This document shows, in pieces, positions 22,668 to 33,888 of a stretch of DNA of 64,000 nt (the first letter of the stretch is position 1; each line of letters opens with the position of its first letter). Below the pieces are notes generated by a model. The model was not told the DNA's origin, searched no databases, and saw only the letters and a list, made by a program, of their open reading frames with translations. This stretch comes from Endothia cerciana (lineage: Eukaryota > Ascomycota > Sordariomycetes > Diaporthales > Cryphonectriaceae). The stretch spans positions 186,001 through 250,000 of the forward strand of contig JALRMH010000038.1 in the NCBI GenBank assembly GCA_026119935.1, given 5' to 3'. Position numbers and translations under genes: made by a program.

Positions 22668-24285
22668 ATGGATGCGAGGATCACACTCGACGTACAGGAT
22701 TACCGGCTGATATTTCCCAATGGCCAAAGCACGTTCGTGCTACAGTCTCCGGTGCGGCATGATTGGGATCGAGGTGTGATGATGCTCGTTCGACAGGACC
22801 AGGGGGCAAATAGCAACGAAGTCAGTTTCAAGCGCCCTGAAGACCTCCTCAAAACGGACAATCCACCGCACAGCACACACGCACATGGGATACTACTCCA
22901 GTCCGACCCAGCCCAACGCTACCTGAAAGGAGACCTGGTCTGGCTCAGAGACATGGGCTGGAAACCCGGAAACAGCTTGAACCCGTCCAAGCTCAACGTC
23001 GTCAACCTTCGCACCTGGGAGTGCCTCGCGGTCGACCTGCAGACGGTTTGCTGGATGCCAAAGTACCGCAAGCTGGATCGCAAAGACGACGAGGAAGAGG
23101 TCCTCACAATATCGGGTCCGCCCAGGAGGAACACGAACGACAAGAGGATATATGTCCTGGCGATTGTGCAACGGCTGTACCTCAGCAACAGGTCGCTCTC
23201 TTCTGTCCATGGTCTACGAGCGGAAGTCAAGGAGCTTGTTGAGCAGGACCTTTTTAAGTACCAGAATCTGACTACATCGCCAGACAGCAAGAGAATGGCG
23301 GAAGATCTCTTCCGCTTGGGGTTGGCTGCCGTCATGCAGCCGTCTACCAACGAGGTCCCGTCATTTCCTCAGCAGACGCCTCTGCCTGGCCCTCCAACGC
23401 TCACAGGCCGCCACGTAGCAGTTGCGACAGCTTCTGCGTTGGACACTCCGCCTGCCGATACGGACAACGACTCGGTCGCCAATAATGAGGATGACCCAGA
23501 CTTCGACCGAGATGCATGGAAACTATGGGCCAAAGGCATGGCCAACCTGAACAGGCGGCCAACCCTTATCGAGCCTGTATGTCTAACATCCCAAAACACC
23601 AAACACCCACTCCTCAACCCGTGGACAATGATCGGCGGCAACAAGACATCAGACTAACGAGGCGTAGCTCCAGCAGCAGCTCTGCAACCTCCCAGAGCAC
23701 AAATGTCCCACACCACCCCGTACCTTCTTCGTCACCAACCGCCCCTCCGTCACCAGCCCCTTCCCGACGCACCACCACCGCCTCGACCACGAGTGCCCAA
23801 TCGGCGCGGCACACGAGATCCACTGCGTCTATCCCTCCGCGAACGTCCCGCTGTGTATCATCCCGTGCACGGTCAAACACCAATGCTGCGTCACCGGCGT
23901 GTGGCCGCGGAACAAGAGCATCAGCAAGCCGAGCACGGTCATCTCGCTCCCTGGCGGTGACGAAGGCGGCGTCGTCGTCAAGGAGGGAAGCGGGGTGACG
24001 GTGGTCAGGCCGGAGAACCACGAGTACGCCGACCTGCCGGTCGAGGTCAAGCCGATGGGCTTTGATGCCACGTGGAACAACGACGAGATGGGCCGGAAGA
24101 TGTATGGCGTCGACGAGAGAGATGACATCGTGGACGGCGAGTGGATCCATGCGGTGGCGAGCCTGGAGGGGACCGCAGGTGACCTCACCCTGAGGAGGGC
24201 CGACGTGCCACGGATTGCTGAAGGTCACGATGTACAGGGCGAGGAGCCCGACGTTTTCGGCGATAGGCATTTCTGTGACAGGTGA
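22668..24285 (+). CDS. Hypothetical fungal protein, about 506 aa
   Basis: Two exons: 22668-23576 and, after an intron with donor GTATGT and branch ACTAAC, about 23674-24285. The acceptor region is CTCCAGCAGCAG, where several in-frame AGs (ending 23667, 23673 or 23676) would give the same protein plus or minus one to three residues. The N-terminal part (MDARITLDVQDYRLIFPNG) is a soluble domain I do not recognise. A disordered Pro/Thr/Asp-rich linker follows (about residues 225-280). The C-terminal exon has a Cys-rich segment (CPIGAAHEIHCVYP, CIIPCTVKHQCCVTGVWP) and ends HFCDR-stop. The terminal AGG TGA overlaps a consensus donor (CAG/GTGAGT), so the gene might continue into further exons. Two in-frame stops precede the ATG. 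Confidence 0.62.
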
Positions 24286-24692
24286 GTAAGACCTTGGCGG
24301 CCGACGGATACGTTCGCGGATTGGAGGGACGGTGATGCACAAGTTGAGAGTAAATGAGACTATGACCCTGGACGACGACTAGTGAGCGAGGCCCTGCGAG
24401 TCAACAAAGGTCAATTGACCGCAATACATATTCTGTTCCCTTATGCCCTGTCTCCGAATGACAATAGCAATTCTCCACGCTTTTTACTTCACGGCGTCCA
24501 GCTGCATTAGGCTGCTCCGAGCCGGCATCAGAAGGAGTTGTGCACGTCGTGACTGGGAGGCGACCGCCAGTGATGTGCAGGAAAGGAGAACTTCTCCGTT
24601 GCCACGGTCGAAGACAGTATTTAGGAGGATGGCCAAACTCAGGCCTGATAACAGGGTACTGAGGAAAGAAGGTCCACGCCAGCACACCAACT

Positions 24693-24726
<34 letters not shown>

Positions 24727-25713
24727 ACAGTAGATGATATGAAGACAGTTGCCCGGATGGATAGATCGGCGTGAAGTTACCACGGATATGATACTAGAGA
24801 AAATGGACTAGGCTAGAAACTCTGGGAGAGGGTAAATAAAGTAAGGGAAGCAACAAGAACAAGATACGAAGACATGGCATATATACAAGTTATAAAGATA
24901 CAAAAGGCAAGGATATAAAGAAGAAAGTCTGCTCGATATAATTTACCAAAAGGACATATTTATTAATACCGAATAGGAATACTGGAAAGGAATACTGAGG
25001 GGCAACACGGAAAGAGATACAGGAGGGAGATATAGAAATAATGTTAGAGGGACAAGGAAGGGGGGAAAGAGAAGAAGAAACTCACCACAGCTTATCTGGA
25101 CCTACCTGAGAATACGACCGTGGCCGCACGTGTCCAAGAAAGGGAAAGAAGGATCAGGCCCGGCCCCGAGATACAGGCAGCTCTTATTTATGTCTGTCCG
25201 GCACTTCTTGGCGCTGTCATATGGGACTGGAGAATGGAGAAAGGTTATGTTACATGAATAAGAAGAAAAAAAGAAGAAGAGAGAGGGAAAAAAGTATTGA
25301 CCAAAGCATCCTTAGACCAAGGCGCCCATGCGTGGTGTGCGCGATGGCACCGGGGCGCAGGGGCCACGGCGCCATCTGGCCGAGGGGAGGCTGGATGGCA
25401 CGTCGGCGTTGTCTGCAACTCCTCTGGCGGATCGCCCGTTGAGGAGCGGTGATGTCGCGCACCTGTGCGAGCTTGCTGGGCCCATCTCGCGGGCGAGGCC
25501 ATCTGTGTGTCCGGGCTCGTGCCGTGGTGTTCGGGACTTGTTTCATCATCGTACGTATGATTGATAGATTATTATGTGATCTAGTATATAGCACATTTCC
25601 AGCCCAGTCTCACTTGGGACAGGAATGTTCAGATATGTCTATATGTGCCCGGACGCCTTGTCTAAAAGTTGGTCGCCAGACCGTGTTCCACTTGGTCTCT
25701 CTGATGACCCAGG
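24286..25713. other. AT-richer intergenic region with GA repeat
   Basis: Holds a GA microsatellite at 24692-24727 and a purine-rich, AT-richer stretch (about 24750-25080) unlike the flanking genes. No gene recognised. The 3' end of the pantothenate kinase gene enters from the right. Confidence 0.6.
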
Positions 25714-27425
25714 CTACGACCCTGGGTAGTCCATCGGCACCGAGGAGTGTGATGTCGTGCCCGGATACTCCAGCGGCGCCGGCTGCGGCGTGTCCACGCC
25801 CACATCGCCATCCGCCCGACTCGCCATTCTTGACTCTAGCCCCAGCGAGCTGCCCTCCTCGAAACTTCCCCGGCGTCCCCAGTTCCTCGGCTGCCGCTTG
25901 AGAAACGCGCCCACAGAGCCCAGGTAGCCCTCGTGCCTCAAAAAATAGGCCTGTTTCGCGCCCTTGGACCAGAACTTGATAGCATACGACAGCGTGTTCA
26001 TCGTCTGTGGGTGACCCCTGATAAAACTGCCACCGAAATAGATGTCCGCTAGGCCGTGGACCTGGCTCTGTAGGAAGGCGAGCTGGCCGATGTTGTTGGA
26101 GATGGCGTAGAGGAGGGACCGGGAGACGTCTGCGGAAGAGAAGCGGGATGTGTCGCCTGGTATTGCTGCTGCTGCTGGCGTGCTCGATGGCTGCGCCTCT
26201 TGTGATTTCTGTTGTGAGATGTGGTAATCCCGGTCCCCGTGACTCGGGCCGCCGCCCGTGTCCTCGGCTTCGTTCTCGGCCTCGCGCTTCATGCGGAAGA
26301 CCTTGCCGAAGGAGCTCGCGATGGTGGTGTTCTTCAGCCCGATCTTCCCGTAGCCCGTAGCCTTCCCGTATATATCGCCCACCAGCATATCGACGTTCGA
26401 GTTGTCGCCGTGTGCCGCATTGTCCAGCATCTCGTCGAATGACCGCGCGCCGGTGAGCAAGCTCAGGAGGCCCCAGAGCGTGCCGCCGCCCAGCGAGGTG
26501 CCACCCACACGCTCGTACTTCCTGGGGCCGGAGACCTTCAACATCGACACGCCAGACCCGATGTTGACCAGGAGATACGGATAGATGTTCTCCTCCGGGC
26601 TCGCAAAGTGCATGGGGTCTGTCTCACTGTAGGTGAACACCTCCCTTGGGATCTCGGTGATGAAGAAGTCTAGGCCTATTATCAGGCACTCCATCTCGTC
26701 CTCGCGTATCACGTCGACGCCGAGCGCGTCTTTTATCTTGTCGTAGTACTTGTACGCGCCACCGCCGGTGGCCATGACGGTCAGCCGGCCGGGCTTGGAG
26801 CCGTTGAGGGTCTGCTGGTGCTCCTTCAGGTGGCGCATGAAGGCGATGCAGTCGTCGATGCGGTCGGTCTCGAAGGAGGTGAAGTTGAGGCGCCCGCCGG
26901 GCTCGGTGGAGAAGGCCTCGCGGGAGAAGTAGACGAGCTTGGCGAGGGAGCCGCCGATCTGGAAGGGGGGAGGGGGAATTGGTCAGCACACTGTTCACGA
27001 AGGCGCGGTCCGGTCGCGGAGGGCTCGCAGGAGTGTCATGGAAGGCCACGCACATCCGCCCCGACGGTGGTAAGGAGGTATTGGGGGTGCAGGCGACTCA
27101 CATCTATAGCAATGTGACTCACGACCGCCGTATGGTTGGGCAGCCTGATGTCCTTGGTCTGGTGGTGATCGGGCGACCCGCGGCCGTTGAAGTTTGCGCC
27201 CGTCGGCGACGATGAGCTCTGGTCCACGATGAAGGCGCCCTTGACATTGATCTTGACGCTGCCCGGGTGGTTGATGGTGCTGTCGATCTCGGCCGTCGTG
27301 GTCTCCGTCCTTGGCCTCCCAGTCTGCTCAGCGGAGGCGACGGGGTCTTGGGCCGCCGGGCCCGAGTCGCCGGCCTGCGACAGCGGCTCTGGTATCCTCT
27401 CGGTCATGGCTGTCCTTTTCGACAT
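25714..27425 (-). CDS. CAB1: Pantothenate kinase (eukaryotic type II)
   Basis: Catalyses ATP-dependent phosphorylation of pantothenate, the first and rate-setting step of coenzyme A synthesis. Exons 27425-27102 and 26958-25714, joined in frame by an intron with donor GTGAGT and a T/C-rich acceptor; 522 residues. Diagnostic PanK segments are present in order: NHTAVVSHIAID then IGGSLAKLVYFSR, MATGGGAYKYYDKIK, NIGSGVSMLKV, VGGTSLGGGTLWGLL, NNIGQLAF and IYFGGSFIRGH, ending LRHEGYLGSVGAF. The protein is longer than yeast Cab1 because of an N-terminal disordered extension (about 60 residues), an insertion rich in Gln/Ser/Pro (about residues 320-350) and a Ser/Gly/Pro-rich tail. An alternative start lies 18 nt downstream (MTERIPEP). 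Transcribed in the same direction as RAX1 upstream of it. Confidence 0.93.
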
Positions 27426-28601
27426 GTGGCGCAAGCCGCGGTGCGAGGGGAGGAGCTGGGCCGGTGAGGTCTGGGAGCTGTGCTCCGGGGGCGCGAGAAA
27501 CGGTCGAGGTCTGCGCATGCAGGGACTGGGTAGGGCGCATCGAGATACAGCCAACGGCTCGACCAAAGTCTATTGCGATCTGCCTGCTCGATTCGTCGCC
27601 CCCGGGAAAGTTCTGGCGGATCCTCGGGCTCTCGGCAACACGGTCGTCGGCGCTGACCTGGTCAATTGAGGCCCGGAGCCCTGCTGCCGTTCGCTATATA
27701 CCGGCAGTGCTGGAGGGGGTGATCACATCGAGGCTCTCGTGACGCATAATGTGCCGAGGTGAGATTAAGAGGAGATGGGGAGACTGGTGGTGTGGATACG
27801 GAGCCATCATCGCTGATGTCGGGAAGCGGACCCCTCTGAAAGCTCTGGGGCGCGGAGTAATGGACCCCGCCAAGTTGCCCCCGGACCTGCTGGCGGACCA
27901 CTGCTGACTGGGTCTCACGTGCCTATCAATGCGCTGTACTGTTCAGAGAGAGAGAGTGGGGGTAGGGAGGGAGGGCGCCAGCTTATGTCATCCTCAGGGT
28001 GCTAAGGGCTTGGGCTAGTCTTCTTCAACATCCATACGCTTTTGTTTGTCCTTTCAATATCAAACACCTTTTGAAGCAATCGTTGACGCCTATTCATGTC
28101 CGTCCGGCACTCGAGAGACATCCATGGCTGGCGAGCACTACCGTCACCCTCAGCCGATACCGGATTGAGCCAAGAACAACCCACGATGTCTTCATTTCCA
28201 TTACCATTAGTGTGGTCATCCGCTCCACTTGGTGCGAGAGGCATTCCCAGGTTCCTAATCAGACCTCCCACCTCTAGGTTCGAGCAGATTATCATAGAGA
28301 ACACGCTCCCACCGTCCCAGCCCCCAACCAGGACACCCTAGAGTTTGTGCCTTGGATCCTAGTCCTTTGGCTGTCCTAGCTTGGAGCACACCACTCATGA
28401 TGCCCAGTGGTGGCACTACTAGCACAGGGAAAGGGTCCGCGGTAATGCACACCTGTATCACGATGACTTCTTACACGATGGCCGGAGGACTCGTTGATAA
28501 AAGACTAGCCCAGGGAGCAGAGGGCCAGCCCCTTCGCCCGAGCTGTCAGGAGACGCACGCCTGGCTCACGCCGAGTACCACCAAAAGAAAGCACCCCGTC
28601 C
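27426..28601. other. Intergenic region between RAX1 and pantothenate kinase
   Basis: Holds the 5' region of the kinase gene and the 3' end of RAX1. No gene recognised; short GA run near 27945. Confidence 0.5.
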
Positions 28602-30161
28602 TCAGTAGAAGTTGCCACCAGGCACACAAACAAAGATCGCGGTCGACACGGCCGCCGTGACCACCGCGACCACCATGGCCTGCACAAAGATGGTATCCTG
28701 GATGCTCCTCAGTGCGGGCTCCTGGATCCACACCTCCCTGTCAAACACCTTCCGGACCAGATTCCGCTTCTCGTACCTGACCACCCACGGCTGATCCTCG
28801 TAGCTGTTCGAGCTGCCAAAGCTCGCAAGGCTCCCCCCGTATGGGCCCGAGCCCTTCTCATCGCTGCCGTTCTCCTCCCGCAGCTCCACCTCTTCGCCCA
28901 CAAACATCTCCCACGGCCTCACGTGCCGGTGGTGCATGCCGTGTAGCACAACACACATCCCCTTGAGCGCGGCGCACTGCGTCGACACGCCGAGGACCAT
29001 GCCCACAGCCGGGATAGCGCGGTACCCCCTTGGGGCGCTGCTGAGGCAGAGCAGGATGGACGCGACCAGGCTGCTGACGATGAGGAACGCGCCGAGGAAG
29101 TTGGCGAAGAAGAGGCGCGGCGGGTTGCCGTTGCAGATGGACCATCGGATGAAGTTGGGGTGTGCCTGCATCCGGAGGGTTGACTCGACGGACCGCTCCA
29201 CCTGCCGGAAGGCGGTCGGGTGGGTGGTGTAGCTGAGGGCGATGAGGACCTGCTTGCGCTCGCGCGCGGAGAGGTTGAGCTGGCGCGGGGCGTTGTCCAT
29301 GATGTAGGTCGCGATCACGCGATCGATCTCCTCGCGGAAGGGCTGAATGGTGACTTTTGGTCCCTGTCAGCCTCGTTGCCCTGCGCCAGGTGGCACGACA
29401 CCAGGTAAAGCTGCGGCTGTCTAATGTTGGGGGTCCGGAGGGTGGGCTTACAGGGCGCCTTGATCCCAGCCGCAGCGAAAGCCTCGTTCGCCTGACTCCT
29501 CCAGCTCGCCGCATGCGATCTGGCACCCCCACACCCACTCGATGAGGCCCCATCGTTCAGCGATGGCGTTCGAGGCGGCGTCAAGAACGGATTGCTGCTC
29601 CCCATCTCGAAGAAGACGGGCGATCGGCTGTCCAGGAGTCTCGGGTTACTTGAAGCAAAGGTGTTGCCATCCTTCTCGAAGTCGGTCCCCTTCAAAACCG
29701 CCGCCACCGAGGCCGGGTCGCGCTTGAGCCCGTCGCGGTACTCCTTCTGCAGCTTGTCAAAGGTCTCATCCTGCTCCTCTTCCGTCCACTCGGGCGCGAG
29801 GGCGAGGTCGGTCGTGTTCGCGCTGTGGAAGCGCTGAACGTAGGAGCGGTGCCACAGGAAGAACTGCAGGTTCTCGGCACTGTGCTCGATGTAGATGAGA
29901 TAATTCAGGAAGTCACGAGCGGTGCAGGGCTGCCGCCCAGTGTTAGCCCTGTCTGCGGTGCTGGTGGGCGATGTCGAGACTCACAGGGCAAGTGCCGCCG
30001 TCCATGATCCTGTCGAATTGCAGGGCATCTGGGATGCCTACCGAGCTGTTTGACTGGATGCTGGCCGCCGACTGGTGGGCCGGTGACTGCTTGGTCTCAT
30101 CCACTGGCCTGCCAACGGGCTGCAGCGCCGGGCGCCGGTATGTGAGCCCGAGGAAACCCAT
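28602..30161 (-). CDS. RAX1: Rax1/RgsB-like RGS-domain membrane protein
   Basis: Protein of 468 residues with an RGS-like domain and three C-terminal membrane helices, the architecture of yeast Rax1 (bud-site selection) and of the fungal RgsB group. Exons 30161-29985, 29929-29452 and 29353-28602 join in frame. Motifs: MDGGTCP then TARDFLNYLIYIEHSAENLQFFLW (start of the RGS fold), a disordered Ser/Pro insertion encoded by the end of exon 2, then EEIDRVIATYIMDNAPRQLN. Membrane segments: about 298-320 (LFFANFLGAFLIVSSLVASI), 332-356 (AIPAVGMVLGVSTQCAALKG) and 445-466 (AMVVAVVTAAVSTAIFVCV). Whether it accelerates G-alpha GTPase activity is not shown by the sequence. ATG 30161 (MGFLGLTYRRP) is chosen; the frame is open 25 codons upstream. 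Confidence 0.87.
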
Positions 30162-32391
30162 ATTGGGCCAAGATTCTAATGAGGCTAAGGTGATGATCTC
30201 CGGTCCAAGCGAACGGTAGAGAAAACGTATAGGCAAGGAAGAGAGCCAGGTGATTGCGCAAGCGAATGGTTACACAGCAACTTGTCCGAGAACAACACAA
30301 GAGAATTAAAAACCGTACGGCGGGGTCTTACGGTCGGATAGAAAGGGGAAAATGTTCCAAGGGCTCCTACCCACGACGATGAGAGACGGCCATCTTTTAA
30401 CCAAGTTCACGACGGGCCGACCTATCTCACCCGTCTCCACCCATCCACCTCGAAGCCGTTCCTGCGGTGTTAGCTCAGCGGAGTGGATATTATCATCATC
30501 GCACTGGTGATCCACGGACAGAATCAGCCCGCCGAACACCTCACCACGGTGTTGTACCACACGTCTGCCACATCATGTACCATAAGAACATAGTATGTTG
30601 TCAGGGATGGACTTGGTGCGGTGGATGGCTCGCAAATCGTTAACGAACGAGGTTAGCAGCGGGCCGCCAGAGACTTGATTGACTTTACCGGATGGGACCT
30701 TCCTATTTGCTGCCCTGCCTCAAACCTCTCTTCCACGTGAAGAGGGTCATTCCGTGCTTTTTCGATGAGGAATTTGTTTGCCTTGGTCCAGTTCCCAGCC
30801 AGGACATGAGATGCCGATGGGACCGTCTGTGGTGGACAACATCCTGACTTGGATGCCCCGGCTGAGGTACTCAGCTCGCCCTGCGGATGTACCGCATCCA
30901 CAGCTGCCGTCCTCACCGAGCATCTATGACGCAGCATGCCCCTTGCAGGCCCAGAACTGTAGATCGAATCTCGGGGAATCGAGGCTCAGAGATCTCGAGT
31001 CGCTACCGTGAACGAGATTGGCATCCGACGTGAACGCCAACCTCCGGCCCCGGTCCTGGCTGGCGGGACCCGTCAAGGTGGGCGCTCATGTACGTACCAG
31101 TGATTGGGTCCTTGGCCAGTATACGATATATCTGCTACTACCATATAGAGCACCGGACTGGTGCATTAGTTTCGTTTCTTCTGAAACGCGCTGCATGGCG
31201 TCCCTGGCAGGAACCATCTCGCCTGAACTTAGAGACGACCGACGGGCGCGGAAGCAAGGGCTCTGGTTGCCTGTCACCTCCTAGTGAAGGCCACGCACAG
31301 CTGAATTGCCAATCTCCGCAACAGCTGAAGCAAGTGGCGTACAATGACAACGAGCGGCAGGAATCTATATTGGGGAGGAGGGATGGCATAAACTTCGGAA
31401 GATGTTCAGCCGCCTCGAGAAGGGTCCTCGTTCCCGACGGGCTGGGCTGGCGCATCCTTCTCATCCTTCGCGTGGCGTCGTGCGGACCGAACTGTCGGGT
31501 GCGCGAGATTGTTGCATATTACATTGCGTCACAACAGCAGCCTTCTCTTGTGTGTTTTGCGCTACCGTAGTACAAAGATCCTGCTGCAATGTAAACGACA
31601 AGACACGTCGGCTGATCTCCGATCATCATCTTACCGCAGGCCCGGTAATCTGCGAAGAGCATGCTTCCCCGGGAAATGTAAAACGTCAGACAAACTCTAT
31701 CCTGCACGCTGTCGAACGTCAAATGGTGGGAACAGGCCGGTGCCTGCAAATGCCGAAGCAACGAGTCATTTCGCGGTCTCGTACGGTAGCCACTCATCCG
31801 GCCTTCAACGTCAATACTGTAAACAATGCCCTTCTCAACAGCAATAACTCACAAAGCATGTGTCGACGTGTGTATACGTGCGCGTGTAGTGTAGCTCCTA
31901 CATGCACAACGTTGTGCTCAGAGGCAATGGTCTTCATCCGGCGGCCCCCCAATCTCGGCGTGTAGGAGGAGGTGGTCGTGGCACTCGATGCTGCTCCGCG
32001 AATCCAATTGGTAGAAGTACGAAGAACTTTGACCGTGTCAACCGGCGGGTCCCCACACCTAGTCTGAGCAAGTCTGACATGAAGGCCGTGTGGTCTCGTC
32101 CGAAAGCGATGGGCAAGCCCAGCTGAACTTGCGGTCCTAGAGTTTGAAGAGGTGGATTTTGGGGAAGAAAGCTCTAGGAGGCCCGCCTCGCTTATCTGGT
32201 GGATCTTGATGAAGATGACTCGGTCTACTGAGTAGTAGTGTGGGAGAACAGGGGTGACTGCAGAGCCTCCCCTGAACAAAGCCCCACATACCACTACCAC
32301 GAGACGGCACGCCGCCGGTGGACGAACCATACATAATTAGTACTTGAGTCCCTATTGTGCTTGGCCCCAAAAGGCATGGTGGCGTCGACAT
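30162..32391. other. Sparse accessory-like interval
   Basis: No supported gene. Several 60-190-codon frames on both strands lack recognisable domains. One minus-strand frame with an ATG at 30937 ends with a plausible helical segment (ANKFLIEKARNDPLHVEERF) but no closed gene model was found. Confidence 0.45.
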
Positions 32392-32943
32392 TCAGCTGTC
32401 TCCAGGCAAGCCTCGAGTGTACCTCGCGATGTGACACCTCTTTGAACGCTCGGCACCCGTGATGGACTTTTGGTACATTTCCATGCAAGCCGTTGGATGA
32501 TCACTTCCCCATGGTCTCCTGGCCTGTCGAGCATCTGGAGGCTGAGCCCGGTCGTTAAGGCCGAGCAAGCAGTCTTCTTTCTCCACATCCTCAGACCAGC
32601 CTAGGAGTGCGGTGGAAAAGAAGAAGAGGAAAGGAAGGAAAACAACTTCAAATAAGGTTCGGAAACTGGGTCCACCACCACCCGGTGCCACGAGGGAGAC
32701 CGCCACAGTTTGAAGACCTACAGATACACAAGAAAAGGATTAGCAAACCTCACAAGGGGGAAGGGCATTACCGCTCTGGTTCACCTCCTCGTCGGCAAGG
32801 TATCGTGATCGTCGTCGGGCATTTGGGCGCCAGTGTTGCCCTTCTTGCTCCGCCATAACGATGTTCTCTTCTCGAACGCCTCGGTTGGCGAACGCAGCAG
32901 CTGTCTTCTCGGTCGTATCGCTCTTCACGGGCGGCACTGCCAT
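32392..32943 (-). CDS. Hypothetical protein, 171 aa (model uncertain)
   Basis: ATG at 32943 opens a protein-like exon (VPPVKSDTTEKTAAAFANRG, then NARRRSRYLADEEVNQSGN) that ends at a GTGAGG donor (32754/32753). A GCTAAT branch site and a CTGTAG acceptor follow, giving an intron of only 36 nt, and the second exon (32717-32392) stays open in the correct phase to a stop. The second exon includes a hydrophobic stretch (LFEVVFLPFLFFFSTALLG) that overlaps a T/C-rich tract ending in CTCCTAG, which could itself be a second acceptor. Either a small genuine gene or a relic. Not recognised. Confidence 0.33.
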
Positions 32944-33320
32944 CTCTTGTTAAGTAGGATACATGAAGAAGGCGTCAGGCACATGTGGTTTGCCTCACCT
33001 CCGCGGTATTCTGGACTCGCTACCCAACCAATTGGACACATCAGAGGACCTGGTCGTTTCACTATGATGGACATCGTCAGCCTGAGGAGCCTTCATGTCA
33101 TGGGGATCAAGGGCATGGAGATGGGAATACGTACCAACACGGGGTAGACGGCCGGGTTTGTATCGCTGTGAGGGGAGATGATGAGGTCGATAAGCAGAAA
33201 CTATTGGTACATATGTTCTTGACACGCTGATGCCTGTCGGCATGGCTCAAAAGATTGGCTCTGACATTATTTTGTATTTTCCTGGGGGGTATATGCCCAG
33301 GAGATGGCTTCGTCCCGCCT

Positions 33321-33712
33321 CTCACCAACTGAATGGCAGTCTGCGGGCGAGTTCCTGGCGTTGTCGCGTGTTACCGTCTGGAGTGCTTCTCGCCCGATCA
33401 AGGGTGTCCGCACAGAGGGCGCTTGCCGTTTACTGGAGGGTGGCTCTCCTGCAGCTCACCAAGTGAATGGCAGGCTGCAGATGAGTTCCATTTGTTGTCG
33501 TGATGCCTGTTGGAAATGTTTCCCGCCCACCTAAGGGTAGTCAACATTAGGCGCTTGTCCAATGTTTTGCTGAATTCTCGATATAGCAATCCGCTAACCC
33601 AATGGCAGTTTGCGAGGTATACTCAGCCGTTGACGAGTTTTGCCTTTCCCGATGTTTCGCACTCACTTAAGAGCAGTCCACATCAGGCGGTTGTATGTTA
33701 TCCAGTCCCTCG
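33321..33712. repeat. Three diverged tandem repeats of about 134 bp
   Basis: Three head-to-tail copies share the order CTCACCAA-TGAATGGCAG, GCG/GAGTT, CGCCC/CAAGGG, then GGCGCTTG. The shared AATGGCAG motif falls at 33332, 33466 and 33601 (spacing 134 and 135 bp). Copies 2 and 3 are increasingly diverged and richer in A/T than copy 1. The period is not a multiple of three, so the array is not a simple protein repeat. Confidence 0.7.
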
Positions 33713-33888
33713 CCGTGCACAGTTGGAAGAGCTGGTATGTCAAGGAAATAAGTCGAAGAGGTGGAAGATGGCTCCTTGAGGCAGCCACCTTAATCCATGT
33801 TGGCGTCCTGTTCCTTGTCCGAGTCACCAAGTGAGTCGAGGAACATGGACGCCAAGATATCGAAGTTGAAGTCTTCGGGAAATTCGTC

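Noticed and set aside
30470..30540. tRNA-like stretch containing GTTAGCTCAGCGGAGTGGA
   Set aside because: The D-arm-like motif is present but there is no anticodon stem or TTCRA T-loop with pairing stems, and no acceptor stem closes.
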